Shown here piece by piece: positions 32,197 through 44,600 of a stretch of DNA of 64,000 bases. The notes beneath the pieces were generated by a model that made no database searches, had not been told where the DNA came from, and worked only from the letters and a program-made list of their open reading frames with translations. Source of the DNA: Arcuatula senhousia (Eukaryota; Mollusca; Bivalvia; Mytilida; Mytilidae); NCBI GenBank assembly GCA_963971305.1, contig OZ020307.1:15761501-15825500 (forward strand). Direction: 5' to 3'. The number at the start of each line of letters is the position of its first letter. The stretch's first letter is position 1. Made by a program: the position numbers and the translations under genes.

Positions 32197-33018
32197 TTAT
32201 GCAACTGCCACGCCAACTTTGGTTCCCCTGTCATTCCCCACGATGTAAAGTTTTACGAGTTCGTTAGGTTTTGTGTGTGCCTGCGGAAACAACTGGCTTC
32301 GTCTTGATTTAATCATTGGAAGAGACATAGCATGCTGATTCATTTTGCGTTTTCTCTCCACCTTTTCCTTCTGTTCTTCGTATCCATGACCTTTTATTTC
32401 GATGTCTGCTTCACTTAATCTTGGCATGGAACAGTTATTGAAATAGGTCTGTGAATAGCATGATGGAATTCTTGGAATACTGCCAACAGGAAGTGAATGG
32501 GTCAGGCAGCACTCACAGTTCTGTACTCGAGGTCTCAAAAGATACTCTTGGCATTGGCTAAAACATCTTCTCGGTGGACAATTACAATTTAAATTGTTTC
32601 TTCCTTGGGTTTTATCTTTTCCTCTATTGCTCATTTTGCTTGCTCTCGACATTCGGCCCGGGGATTCTGTACGTTCAGCCAGATTTATTCGTTCTGTAAA
32701 GCACAAGAATCTACTTTCCTGTGGTTTAATTCCTTTTTCTTGTTCTATAAACTCATTGTAGTGATATTCCTCATGGAGATCATAATTCCCAGTTCTAAAT
32801 CTTACCAAATGACGCTGAAGCCACCGCATGGTTTCTACCTGGGTGAGATCGCGTTTCACATGGGTAGGTCTTTTGGTCTTGCCATGTTTGAAACCTTTAG
32901 AGTCGTGTTCTGTAGATGGGCTAGCCAGTGTTACGTGTAATGGTGGAAATATCTTTGCCTTACAGTACACCTTCTTTGATCTTTCTGATGCATGGTGGTT
33001 AAACTTGTCGTCTTTCAT
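32197..33018 (-). CDS. Unrecognised Cys-containing basic protein, single exon
   Basis: This is an uninterrupted 273-codon minus-strand frame in AT-rich DNA where random frames rarely exceed 100 codons. The product is basic in its N-terminal half (KDDKFNHHASERSKKVYCK, HVKRDLTQVETMRWLQRH) and has a Cys cluster in the middle (NCNCPPRRCFSQC ... NCECC) and a basic stretch near the C terminus (EKVERKRKMNQ). I see no signal peptide or membrane segment and recognise no family. The ATG at 33016-33018 is the first in the frame. Upstream on the minus strand is TGACGTTACA, a CRE-like site. It could be a lineage-specific gene, a retrocopy, or a chance frame. Confidence 0.5.
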   Translation of the reverse strand: MKDDKFNHHASERSKKVYCKAKIFPPLHVTLASPSTEHDSKGFKHGKTKRPTHVKRDLTQVETMRWLQRHLVRFRTGNYDLHEEYHYNEFIEQEKGIKPQESRFLCFTERINLAERTESPGRMSRASKMSNRGKDKTQGRNNLNCNCPPRRCFSQCQEYLLRPRVQNCECCLTHSLPVGSIPRIPSCYSQTYFNNCSMPRLSEADIEIKGHGYEEQKEKVERKRKMNQHAMSLPMIKSRRSQLFPQAHTKPNELVKLYIVGNDRGTKVGVAVA

Positions 33019-34539
33019 TCCGATCTATCTTGCAAAGAACGTCCGACTAAGGTCGTTGTCACAAACCATGTAACGTCATAGTTAACGTTTTAGTTTAACT
33101 CGGTAATAGTCTCAACTCCAGTTTGGACCATGCTGGTGTTAGCCGCTTGTTTGCCATTAAAGAGTTTTCAGTGTCTATCTATACCTGGATGAGGAACTAC
33201 TTATACGTTATAGAAATCTCATATAAAATGATGGGGGTATAGAAATACCAGATATGCATTCTAATTTCTGTTTGCAAAAATCAAAGCAAAGAAGAAAAAA
33301 CAACGACAAAACCATAAGACACAGAAGACAGGACAAAGGAGAAACAATAACACAACTTAACAGCAACCAGACATACAGATAACTCAAGTCTGAAAACGAA
33401 AGCGAAAGAATTCCAGAGAGACACGCCAAATAGCAAAAACCCAAACATAAAACAAACTGAATTGCAACCAACAATTTCATGTTATGTTGCTTTTTTTAGT
33501 ATTTGTTATGTTGCTTTCTTAGTATTAGCATGATATCGGTTGCTTTCTTAGTCATGTTAGTATTGGCTTGGAAGTTGGTTTTTAGTATACTTTAAAATTC
33601 ATGATATCGGTTGCTTTCTTATTCATGTTAGTATTTGCTTGGAAATTAGTTTTCAGTATACTGCTTTCTTAGTCATGCTTTGGTTTTCTGTATACTAGAT
33701 GCTATAATTCTAGCTTTTTTTTTATTATTGCTGAAAGTCCAATCGTCTATTATTGTTGTTGACAGGCTTTGTAGAGTACATAAATGACCATAAATAGTTC
33801 TGTTTTCAAAGTGTTTCTTATACATTTATAGCAGTATAGGCTTAATCTCCGTCTATCAGTATGAGACTAAAACATGCTGTATTTTTTCCATTTTATTCCA
33901 TATCAACAATGAAGCGACCTTCGCAAATAGATATGAAAAATTGTGTTAATTTCCGTGGTAAAGGGTATTTTATATATATCTGTAATGTTCTTTCAGACAA
34001 AAATGTAAAAATGTAATGAACCTAAAGATGCACTTCTTGTTCAATATGTTTACAGAAATAACAAGATTATGTTCTAATAATTTCACAACTTCCTTATTAA
34101 ATCTTTACATAAATATTGTTGGAAATCTTGCTATAATATCTCAAGGATATGTACATGCTAGTTTTTTCACCTGTTTTTTTTTCTAAGGAATTATCTTATG
34201 TATATTATCTATTGTGTTCTTGAATTTCCTGGGGTCAAGATTTGTTTGATATGGTATAATCGGGTAGATTGAAGTAGTAATTATCCTTTAATTCCGCCAA
34301 ACAGGTAAAAATACCTGTTTTTCGAAAATATTTTACAATGTCAATTTGCACATAAGGTTGGCATTTGATGTTTTTCTCGCGCCTAAATGCAAATAAGAAA
34401 GTTTATATGAGGAATATTTTTATCAATTAAGTCCTGGTGGAAGGATTTTACTACGATTGTAAAATAGTAACGCTTTACTTCTTTTACCTGGCACTATTTA
34501 ATTGTTATGCAAATTTTATCGGTGTCGTAGACAGGTAAA
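33019..34539. other. Intergenic with a short tandem duplication
   Basis: A TGCTTTCTTAGTCATGTTAG phrase with GGTTGCTTTCTTA and AGTATACT recurs at about 33530-33680 with a period of about 77 bp. The minus-strand open frame at 33208-33480 is hydrophobic and T-rich, more like a retroelement tail than a protein. At 34300-34319 AACAGGTA and TACCTGTT form a small hairpin. No gene is recognised. Confidence 0.45.
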
Positions 34540-34699
34540 ATTACTCCGCCGTCTATTGACATACACAATTAACATGGCGACTATGAAGTTCCGCTAACTT
34601 TTGGGCCTCATGGACTATTCTTGGGATTTATTGTGTTTTATTCCATAGTTTAGAATATATATTTTAAAGGAATAATAAATAAGAAAAGACTTAATATTG
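34540..34699 (+). promoter_or_regulatory. Candidate non-coding first exon and promoter of the USP53/54-like gene
   Basis: A locally GC-richer stretch (CTCCGCCGTC, ATGGCGACTATGAAG) ends in TTG|GTAAGTATTT at 34699/34700, a strong donor. The next downstream acceptor with a coding start is at 38397, so this may be exon 1. If so it carries a short upstream ORF (34574-34597, eight codons with stop) and a second short one starting at about 34613. Several CAGGTA/TACCTG hexamers surround it. Evidence is positional only. Confidence 0.35.
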
Positions 34700-37600
34700 G
34701 TAAGTATTTTCTTCCTTAATATCGTGTTAAACACAATTTTTGCTCGTAAGGTAGATCGCATCACCGTTCAGGTAATTATTGATTTACAGGTGAGTCACGA
34801 CGTTTCCGAAATGGCTCTCTCATTACAGTTTACAGAAAAGCATTTACTTAGAATTTTGTTTTGACCGCGATCTTAAATGGCAATAAATAAACAAACATTT
34901 TAAAAGTAATTAGGTCCATTTTGTCTATAAATGCACAATTTTTCTCAATGTAATCAAATGTGTGCAGGTAAGAATTAATTGTAAGGGAACGACGTAGAAT
35001 CCTCATTTAGTCTTGAATAAAAAAATTGTTAGTTTTGTTTTTGTGAAAATGTTTGTTGTGAAAACTGTGCACATAATGTTAAATCATCAATTAATTTACG
35101 TTGTGGTGTTGTGTTTTGAAATGTTATATAATCGAATAGAATTTATTAATTGCAATGTAATTTGTCGGTGCCTTTGATCTTTTGTTGTCATATGGTGAAT
35201 GTTTGGGTAACAGCATTTTTTCTCAATTGGATCATGGAAGCTCTATTGTCTATGTCCATTGGCTATTACACATTAAAAGCAGAAAAAGTTTTTCTTTTTA
35301 TAATTCAATTTACCAATTAACATTTTACACCTTGAAATTATGACCAACTAAAACAATGTTATTACAAGCATTTATGTTTTTACAAATTGTTTAAAAAAAG
35401 GTTCTGTTCATATTGAAAGCATAGTCTGTAAGTATATGACTGTTTATTATTTCAAATGATATTTAAATCAGGGATTAAATAAAACTGATTGTTTTGGACA
35501 TCCCTGTTTCAATGCAAGATTTTAAGGAAAATGTTTCAGGAAAAATGTCATTTTTGACATTTGGTGTATGATTTAAAACAGGTGTGATATTGCCCTGATC
35601 ATAAGCAGATATATGTATAGATTTGACCATTCTTGACCACCATTTATTATAAAATTGACCTTCCAGATTTTATCACACCTAAAGTGTCATTGAGTTTACT
35701 TAGTCTATAGGAAACAATGCTTTCTTATCAGAATATGTGTCATAAAATGTATTGTAAAGTGAGAAGTGGCAACACTGTTTGGTCAGTCTAAATACCTGAT
35801 ACCTGTACAGGTATAATTTAATTATCACCTGTCAAAAAACTAATTATCAAATGTAATGCTCAGATTAATGACATACGATACAAATACATGTATTAATGTC
35901 TTCCTTTAAACTATACTCATTTTGTCAAATTTAATTCTATTTAATATTTTACATAACATTTACATTTTTACTTTTTGCATTTTATAAGGACTGCAAAATG
36001 CATATTTTATTTTTATATTTTATATCAAATTTTACAGCTTTAAAAAAGGAAGAATAAAAGCATCTTAATTTACAAATACATTTTATTTTTTGGCAAAGAG
36101 TTGAGATACCTATGCTTGGAGTATTCTTATTCTTGTAAAAACTTTAGAAATTTTATAAGTACTGTCAATAAAAAATATATAGATATTATCAGTATGTTGT
36201 GATTTTGGGGTTTGATATACATTGATACCTATAATGCCAGATTTTAAACTTCTACTACAATGGCAGTCGTTAAAGGGACCATAAAATATTACCAAATATG
36301 GTCTCCAAGCTAGGTCACAATTATATTGGCATATTGCCAGATTTGTAAAAGTTTATTTACACCTGAAGATGTTTTTCTTATATAGTAAGAAATCGTACAT
36401 GGCCACTTTAAACTTGACAGGAAGACTATCAAATTTAACAACAGTTCTTAGTAGTTGTTCTATTTTAGTAACATCTTATAAGGGACAAGAAAAAGATAAT
36501 TTTTAAGTTCATAACCATGACAAAAAAATCATTAAGGGTTATAATTAAATGCAATAAACATATATTAATATTCATAATTTTCGCAGGCATTTTATTAAAT
36601 TATTCTTAATGTTCCTGGATGTTTTGTATTCTTCTGTATTATGGCAATAGTACATGCATGTTTATCATAAAAAAACATTTATTATTGTGTTAAAATTTTA
36701 CCTACATGTAAATGTCAAGTCACATCTTAATTGCTTCTTTAGAATAACCCGAAAACCTTTTTCTTATAATAATGTAACATTTTAATATGATATCATTACT
36801 GAAAATTTTAAATCTTTGAATTACTTTGTTAAATATGACAAGACAAAGCTTTTATTTTCCTACAAAGATTGAATACTAGGAAGTGAGTCACACTGTGGCT
36901 TAGGCCTGCCTGTGCTGATATCGGAAAGCAGGTAAAAGTCCTTTGAACTGAGTAACCCATTGGTTTAGACTTTGACACCTGCAATTTAGTGTATTGAATT
37001 AATTGGTTATTGATCAGTGTAGATATATAACCAAAGAACTTAGAACTTTTTATGTGTTGAAGGGTTTTTCATATGTGGGTGTTTAAAAGTCTGATAAAAT
37101 GAAAGTCAGTAAAAAATCAGTGTTCCGAGAAATGAAATGAAAAGTTGTTGTTTTGTTTATCTAAACATTTTGAATATGAAAACCATTTGTCATTTCCCTG
37201 TTTTAAAAATATATTTTTATTTCCCTGTAAAGTTGAAGATTAGAAGTTTTGTACTGAAAGTACCATTGAACAAAGCCATTTTCTATATCCTGACAAAGTC
37301 CATTTTGTATTTACCATTGCTCTGGTAATATACAATTTATCATATTGCGTACATTTGACAAATGGACTTCTCAGATAAGTTTTAATTTCAATTTGACAAC
37401 TTCTAACTGATACCGGTTGATAAATAATTTTCCACCTTTGTAAATAGGGTCACATACATAGGTATATTGTCCAAACATTAGATACCAAACTATTTACTAT
37501 CTGTACTTCTCGCCTTCCTTCAAATGCATGTCCTTGATTTTATAAATTTGGGGATCCGATATCATGATAGTGTTACCTAGCATTTATTGTCATACCAAAA

Positions 37601-38396
37601 TATTCCTTAATCCATATAAGCTTTTAGAAATTAACTGTAAATCATGTTAATTCAAATTTAACTTTGATTAAGATATTGTCCACAATAGGAAAGCTCTGCT
37701 GTGGTCAAAATTGAGTATGGCCAAGGGAGATAATTCACTTTTTTTTCTCTAAAAATTCAAATGAAATTGATCATTGTACATCTGGCAAGTTTGAAGAAAT
37801 TTATTCAGGATGGGCATTAAATGATTTAATTCTTATAAGAAAGCTAGCTTATTACAGGTCATGTCCACAAATTCCTGACATGGCTAAAGGGTATGTCAAG
37901 CAAGAAAATGCTCATGAATTATTCAGAGCAATCTAATTCTTATCAAATTATTTCACTTTCAATGAAATTCCAATAGTGCAAAAATCTAGTCATATCAAAT
38001 GGTCACATACATGTAGAAGAAGGATACAATCAATACTTGTATAATTTTATTAATTTTCAAACCAATGTTGTTAAAAACATATTTTCTTTTACATTCAGGA
38101 GCAATCATAACAATGTTTGTCCATTTTAGCAAGCCAGCAAAAACCCAGACAAAAAATAATGCAGTTACTTATGTGCTTTTTATGTACATGTATCATACAA
38201 TATAACTGTTACAGCATGCTAGTAAGTTTACAGTAAGTTTGTCAAAACAACCATAAGTTGTCAAAACATTTTTTTGACTATACATGTAATAAATGTCCCA
38301 GTACATGTGCATACAAATGTATGCTCTAGTCAGCATTTAAAAGTGAATATTATTGAAACATATAAAAACATTTAAAATGCATTTTTTTTTATTTCA
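34700..38396 (+). other. Presumed first intron of the USP53/54-like gene
   Basis: AT-rich without coding features. A run of TACCTG/CAGGTA/CACCTG motifs occurs at about 35793-35832. I cannot exclude alternative non-coding first exons, for example near 36880-36935, where a GC-richer segment ends AGCAG|GTAAAA. Confidence 0.4.
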
Positions 38397-38600
38397 GCTG
38401 ACTTTAAGTATGTGTTTGTATGTTGGATAAATAAATTTCAATAAACAATGGATAATATGGAAGGTCCTCTTCCTCCTCGGAAACAGGCCCAGCCGAACTG
38501 GTACGACACTCTGGACAGACACCAAAGTGTTCAGCTCTCTGCTAAAGGTCTTAGGAATGCTCCTGGAGAAAATAATTGTTTCCTGAATAGTGCTGTGCAG
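38397..38600 (+). CDS. USP54-like: USP coding exon 1 with 51 bases of 5' UTR (residues 1-51)
   Basis: An acceptor TTTATTTCAG precedes 38397; ATG is at 38448. The exon ends [16 protein letters not shown] and includes the candidate catalytic Cys44. A second ATG lies three codons downstream. Confidence 0.88.
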
Positions 38601-41600
38601 GTAAGATACATGTATACATGTAGATATTGTTTAGCATTTCATTTTTGAGTGGAATCAGTATAAATACAGCTTTAAATTGCTAACTTATAGGTTTTTATAG
38701 TCATGACTATAGAGGATGCACTCTGTAGCAACTATTAGTCCTCCAGCTCATTGCCAATGGACCTGGTACATAAATCTATCATTTCCACTGGAACAGTGCA
38801 TGTCTTCCACCACGAGGTCAGGAGGTTCTAGTCAGAAATCTGCTAAGAGTTCAGACTCATAATGTTGCTTCATACCTTACCTGGTATATATAATCATTAT
38901 TCATTATAAAATGGAATGAAAGTCTCAGACAGGGCTCAAAATATACCCAAAGTAAGGTTTAAACCTCATTATCAGATATCGAATTTAACAATTTTCAATA
39001 GGTTGTATACTATCAAAATCTACTTGCTTAAGTTTTTTTCAATAGAATATCTTTTATATAACTCATTCAATTATTATCATGTCCTTGGATAAAGTAGTTT
39101 CCTGCACTGAGTATTGAGAGCCGATGTCCCCTGCAAGGTAGGGTTGTAATCTGTTTATATTACCCCCTTCGTTATATGAACCTTGTGTCTAATCTTTTGT
39201 ACCAATAAGGTCATGTTTAGTAAGAAGATTTTGGTCACATGGTGCGGTGGGACATTGGTTCAGTTGTGTCAATATTATGACTCCATTTTGTCGCTTTCAT
39301 AATTTTTTCGATTTCGTGTGTCATGTCAATGTTTGTTGTTTTCAGTGGCTTTTGCAATTGTTCCCCAGCAGTTCACTGTTGTAGAATTAATAAACTAAAT
39401 GAAATTAGGTGTTTTATGAAATTAAAGGCATATCTTTTGCAACAAAATATAAATTTTACACTAATTGCAACTCAAAACAAAACTAATAAAGAACAGGCGA
39501 GGATCCAAGAAAAGGTGTAGCAGACATATGCTCCCCCTAAAACTGACAAAGATTATGTTTGTTTTTTTTGCACAAAAAAACAGAAAAAATGCTACAAATT
39601 TTCTCTCAGTGAAAAAAACAACAACAAAACTTAATCTGGTGTCCCCCTACACTAAAATCCTGGATCCACCCCTGAAGAATGAAATCTCATATTTAAAGAA
39701 GAAACAGTTTTTTGCAGTTCAAAAAGAAAAGGTGTAGCAGACATTATGCTCCCCCAAAAACTACAATTTTGGAGTGTAACTTCAAGCAGAAAATTTTTGC
39801 TTTATTAGTTCTTCAAAGTCTTAAAAAATAATCTTTTTTGCTCTAAGCATTTTTTTTTCAAGCATTTATTTTTCTATAGCATTTTGATCAATTTTGTAGT
39901 GTAACTTCAAGCAGAAAACTTTTGCTTTATTAGTTCTACAAAGTCTTAAAAAATAATCTTTTTTGCTCCAATGTTTAATGCACTAAAACTTTCAGTGCAA
40001 GAATATAATAGATGGCGGGTCAATTTGACACTGTAACCTGTTGCTGAATAGAGGACCAGATGTCTGTATCATATTGCCATTAAAGTGTCTAGAGTTTTGA
40101 CAATCAAATAAGGTCGAGGCGGATCACTGGACCTGTATATTGAAAGCACAGTGCAAAAGTTGTATTAAAGGATCCTTGTGTATAATTATTTTGGTTTTAT
40201 GTTATAGCGGATAGCAAACAAAATAAAGTCATTGTATTTTAGAATAGGAAAGACTTGAAAACAGGGCCAAGACATTAATATAAGTCGGACCATTTAATAT
40301 AACTGTTTGCTGTTGTGTTCTCGTCCATTGGTGAAAAAGAGGACCTAAATGAATAAAGACACTTATTATGTTTAACATATGACCAGTAAAACAGGTTGAT
40401 TTAGACATTTGAAGTTTTAGTTAGCTCTTTCATATTGAATGCAATGCGGAGATTTTTCAAAGTATTTAAGTACGCAAATTTAAAAGAAAGAAAAAAATTG
40501 AGCAATTATTCAGCATTTTTGAAAAATGAACAGAACAAATAGACACCTGATTCTTTTAAACGCCCATTTTTCATATTTTCTTTTGTTTATCATGTAATTA
40601 CATCAGTATTTCATAATTGTTTATCATTATCATTTTAAAATTCAACAAACAATAGCATTGACAAAAGCAAACACAGATAGCTGATTTGGTTGACAAAACT
40701 TCAATGTGTTGTTAGCAATTTTAGTGGGTAAGATATGTAGAACACGGAACATCCGATTGTTCCTCGTTGGCAAAAGATAAATTCTTAGGATTGTAAATTA
40801 GGAGTACATTGTCATATCTTGTTTTCTTTATTGTAATAGCCATGTCATAAATCATAATTGGTCATTACGAGGTGGACTTTAATAATGTACAGGCCTTGAA
40901 AAACTTGTCCTCTGCTTTTACGACAGGATAAGTCTTGTAAATGGGGATTCACTTACAATAATGACCAAGGAATACATATTTTTTTTGTACAAAATTTCTC
41001 TATCGCTTTAATGTTACACCTATGATGGTTATGATAAGGCCGTCAAAGCTTGTACCGTTAGAAAGATGTGTCATCGGATGTTTGGTCATCCCAAAATTAT
41101 TTCCATTCCAATTCATTTTGACAATTTGTCAGTGAAATAATTTTAAAAAGACCACTCAAACTTTTTGACATCTTGTTAAATTTTGACAAATGAGGCTTAG
41201 TCATTGAACCATGTTTGGCAGCAATGAGTAAAATAATTTGACAAAATGTGTTTTAATAATGCAACAAAAACAATGTTTGTCTTCTAAATGAAACTTTTTG
41301 AATAGTATTTTATGTCTTCTGTAGTATGCAAATTTATACCACCATAAAGTAAATATAAAATTTAATATTCATGGGAGAGATAAACTCTAAGACGCTATAT
41401 ACTACGATTCTATTGGGAAAACCGGTAGGTATTTAAATGTCAAAAGATGGACATGCGCCAACTTGAACAACAAGCTACTTGTTAATCCAATTAGAAGGGA
41501 ACAAAAGTTTACCTATGTATTACCTGTGGAGCGACATGTCGGACTACAATGGTCAAATTTACACTTCCATAGTATGGGGGACATAAAGTTGGATGTGATA

Positions 41601-44600
41601 AGTGTTCCGTCTTTTCATACATTTACATAACATTAAAAATTGGACAGTTAGACTCCAAAATTGGTTAAAAAGGAAGATTTTGTCAACCATTTAATTTTAT
41701 CTAACAGGGGAAGTAGATAGATTGGGGAAAATATAGGTAGATTTATTTTCCAAACAAGTCTTTTTAAATTTGTTTTGAAAAGATAATGACACGGCAGTTC
41801 TTAAGTAAACTTTTTGAAATGATAAAACAACCCACTTATGCTTAGAGGGGTTTAAGATTGGAAGTGGAGTCTCCACTTTGATAATGGATTGGGTCTTTGA
41901 TGGTCAAAATTGATAATTTTGAAGATATCTGAAGTTAGTGTACTTTGTAACAGGATTACCCAGATTTAAAATATGCACATACTTTACTTAACGAAATTGC
42001 TCAAGTTAAGCGTTTTTAAAAATTCTTTTGTGGTAATATATTGACGCTCCTTTGTGTCATATATATGCAAAAAAAGTAAATATTTGGAAAAAATCTTTAC
42101 ATATTATCATCATAACAAACATGAAATAATAAATCAAAGATTCTCTAGTACTTTGAGGTTAGTGCCTTATCTACATTGGCTTTTAAGAATTCAAAAATAA
42201 ATTTCCTCTGATATTGTTATTAAAAACAAGAGGCTCCTAGGAGCCTGAATCTCTCACCTGACTGGAAAGAAAATATTTTTTGGGCATCTGGGACAATTAT
42301 CTTTCTTTATACATGTACATGTAATTAATTGAGAAGGCAATGCATGTACAAGTATATGTATGATTTGATTACAGGTATCATTCTATTTGGGGACACCATA
42401 CTAATAGATTATTGACAACTTGTGACATAAGAGAACATATTTGTCCAGACATGATTGTCCAGGAAATCTCCGGCTTCTGTCTGGCAATAACCACTATACA
42501 AATATTGATGGTTTGGGTCAATAGCAAAATACTATAAAACCAAAATTTCACAAGAAAACACTAAAACTGAAGAGAGTCTGAGGCAAAATAAAAGAAAGCA
42601 TACAAAAGCTTTGTTTTAAACCCTTATGAAATTATTGATAAATCCATTGTGGACTTTTTAAAAGAACATTGATTTTTCGGCACCAAATCAATGATTCAGG
42701 TATAAATGAAATGAATGGGTCTCGTTGAGGCTAAACATCACCTGCTGTCGTTTGTATGGACAACAGCTTGACAGCTACCAATTTTATGCCTTTTGTCTAT
42801 TTTATCAATTTATAAATTTAATGGTTCACGCCAACCAATAGCACACGTCAATCATTCATCAATGCTGATTCTCTACAGCTATTCTTTTGAGTTTAACAAA
42901 AGCTGCATTAAGCAGTTTGCCGTCAATTGAAGTTCTATACCGAAATACATTGTACAAATTTAGTTGCATGCAGCAGCCCCATCATAAAGTTCCTATATTA
43001 GTCATGAGACATGTCATTTTGGTGACAATTAATTGAAAGTTTCAATTGAATAAATTAAAGAAGTGCATTTCAAAACTATAAATAATCTTCAAAATACTGA
43101 ATCATAAAAAATACCTCAATAGTAACTAATAGCAAATTAGGTCAGATTTGTTCGACATTACATGTCTTGTTTGTGGCCCTGCGGCTATGTATGATTGCAT
43201 CACCATTCCATCAAATTTTCACCTTAGTCAATAAGATATGCCACAAGGTAAATGATAGGTTTTGTACCAAAGCTTATTCAATTTGAGGACAATTTTGTCA
43301 AATTATATTGATTTAGCATTAAATGTCATGGATAGCTCAAGACAGTTAAATCAAATTGTCTCCTCCCTTAGTCCCGAGGAGTGACACGGAGCTCTTTAAC
43401 AGTCATAAACTTTCAACGAAATCCTCATTTCAATAAAACTCATTACACCTTAATAATAGCCAGGGATTTTGATGCAGTCTGCATAAATTCAGAACTAATT
43501 AGAATGCTTTCACTGTTCAAGTTTGACACTTGACAAAGAATAATTAAAGTGGCGTCTTTTTATGTTTCGTTTTGTATAAAAGTTTGTAATTGCGTGTCCA
43601 TACTCTAATTTCTTGTGTACAGAAACGTTTTCAAGAGTAAAGTTGACATTACTGTTTTCTTTGTACAAGCACTGAATGTTAAGATTTTAAATGGTGTTTA
43701 CTGAAGGCTTAAAACCTTGTTAAATCCTTATATGACTTCATAGGTATATTCAAAATTTTGTTATAATGAGTAATTATCCCCCCTTATTTGTGATGTAACT
43801 TTTGTAATTTCCCACTGAAGTGGTCATTTTCAAACCTTGTCAATATTGTTAGATAGGACCGTTTATATAAATAAACAACAAAGATTGTAAACAATGTCTA
43901 GCGTGAGAAAGAAAACAAACAATTTGACGCTTAATACTCAAACATTTGATTGTTTACATGCTCACAAACATTAAACATACTACAAGTACATGTTACATGT
44001 ATAAGTTTTGTATGACGTCTAGTGACCAATAGAAAAGTAGTAACCAAACTCGTCACAATATTTCTTTAAATCTGAATAAAATGGTCAAAATATTGAACTA
44101 AAGGTGATGACATTGTCCATTGTGAGTATAAGACTGACACTCTCATGTTTATGTGTATGTTTAGACTTAAAACATGACTTTTTAAAAGTAAAAAAGAAAA
44201 GTTTATGAGTCACTGCCATTTACACTGTACATGTATTTGATTTATATACATAATGTCTGATTTGCTGCTTTTTATGCCCCCGCGACGACATGTCGGGGGG
44301 CATTAAGTTTTACTCATGTCCGTCCGTCCGTACGAATTTCCGTCAAGCTTTTCTCAGAAACCGTAAATGGGAATGACTTGAAACTTGGTAGGATGGTTCA
44401 GTATGACAAACTATATGTCCTAAGCGAATTTTAGACCTGTCCGACATCTACTTCCTGTTTGGGGCTGGATCGATACAAAAATCGACATGAAAATTTCCGT
44501 CAAGCTTTTCTCAGAAACTGTACATGGGAATGACTTGAAACTTGGTAGGATGGTTCAGTATGACAAACTATATGTCCTAAGCGAATTTTAGACCTGTCGG

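Noticed and set aside
33208..33480. 90-codon minus-strand frame with a signal-peptide-like N terminus and hydrophobic body
   Set aside because: T-rich and Leu/Ser-rich throughout, similar in texture to retroelement tails such as the one at 30480-30750. No domain recognised.
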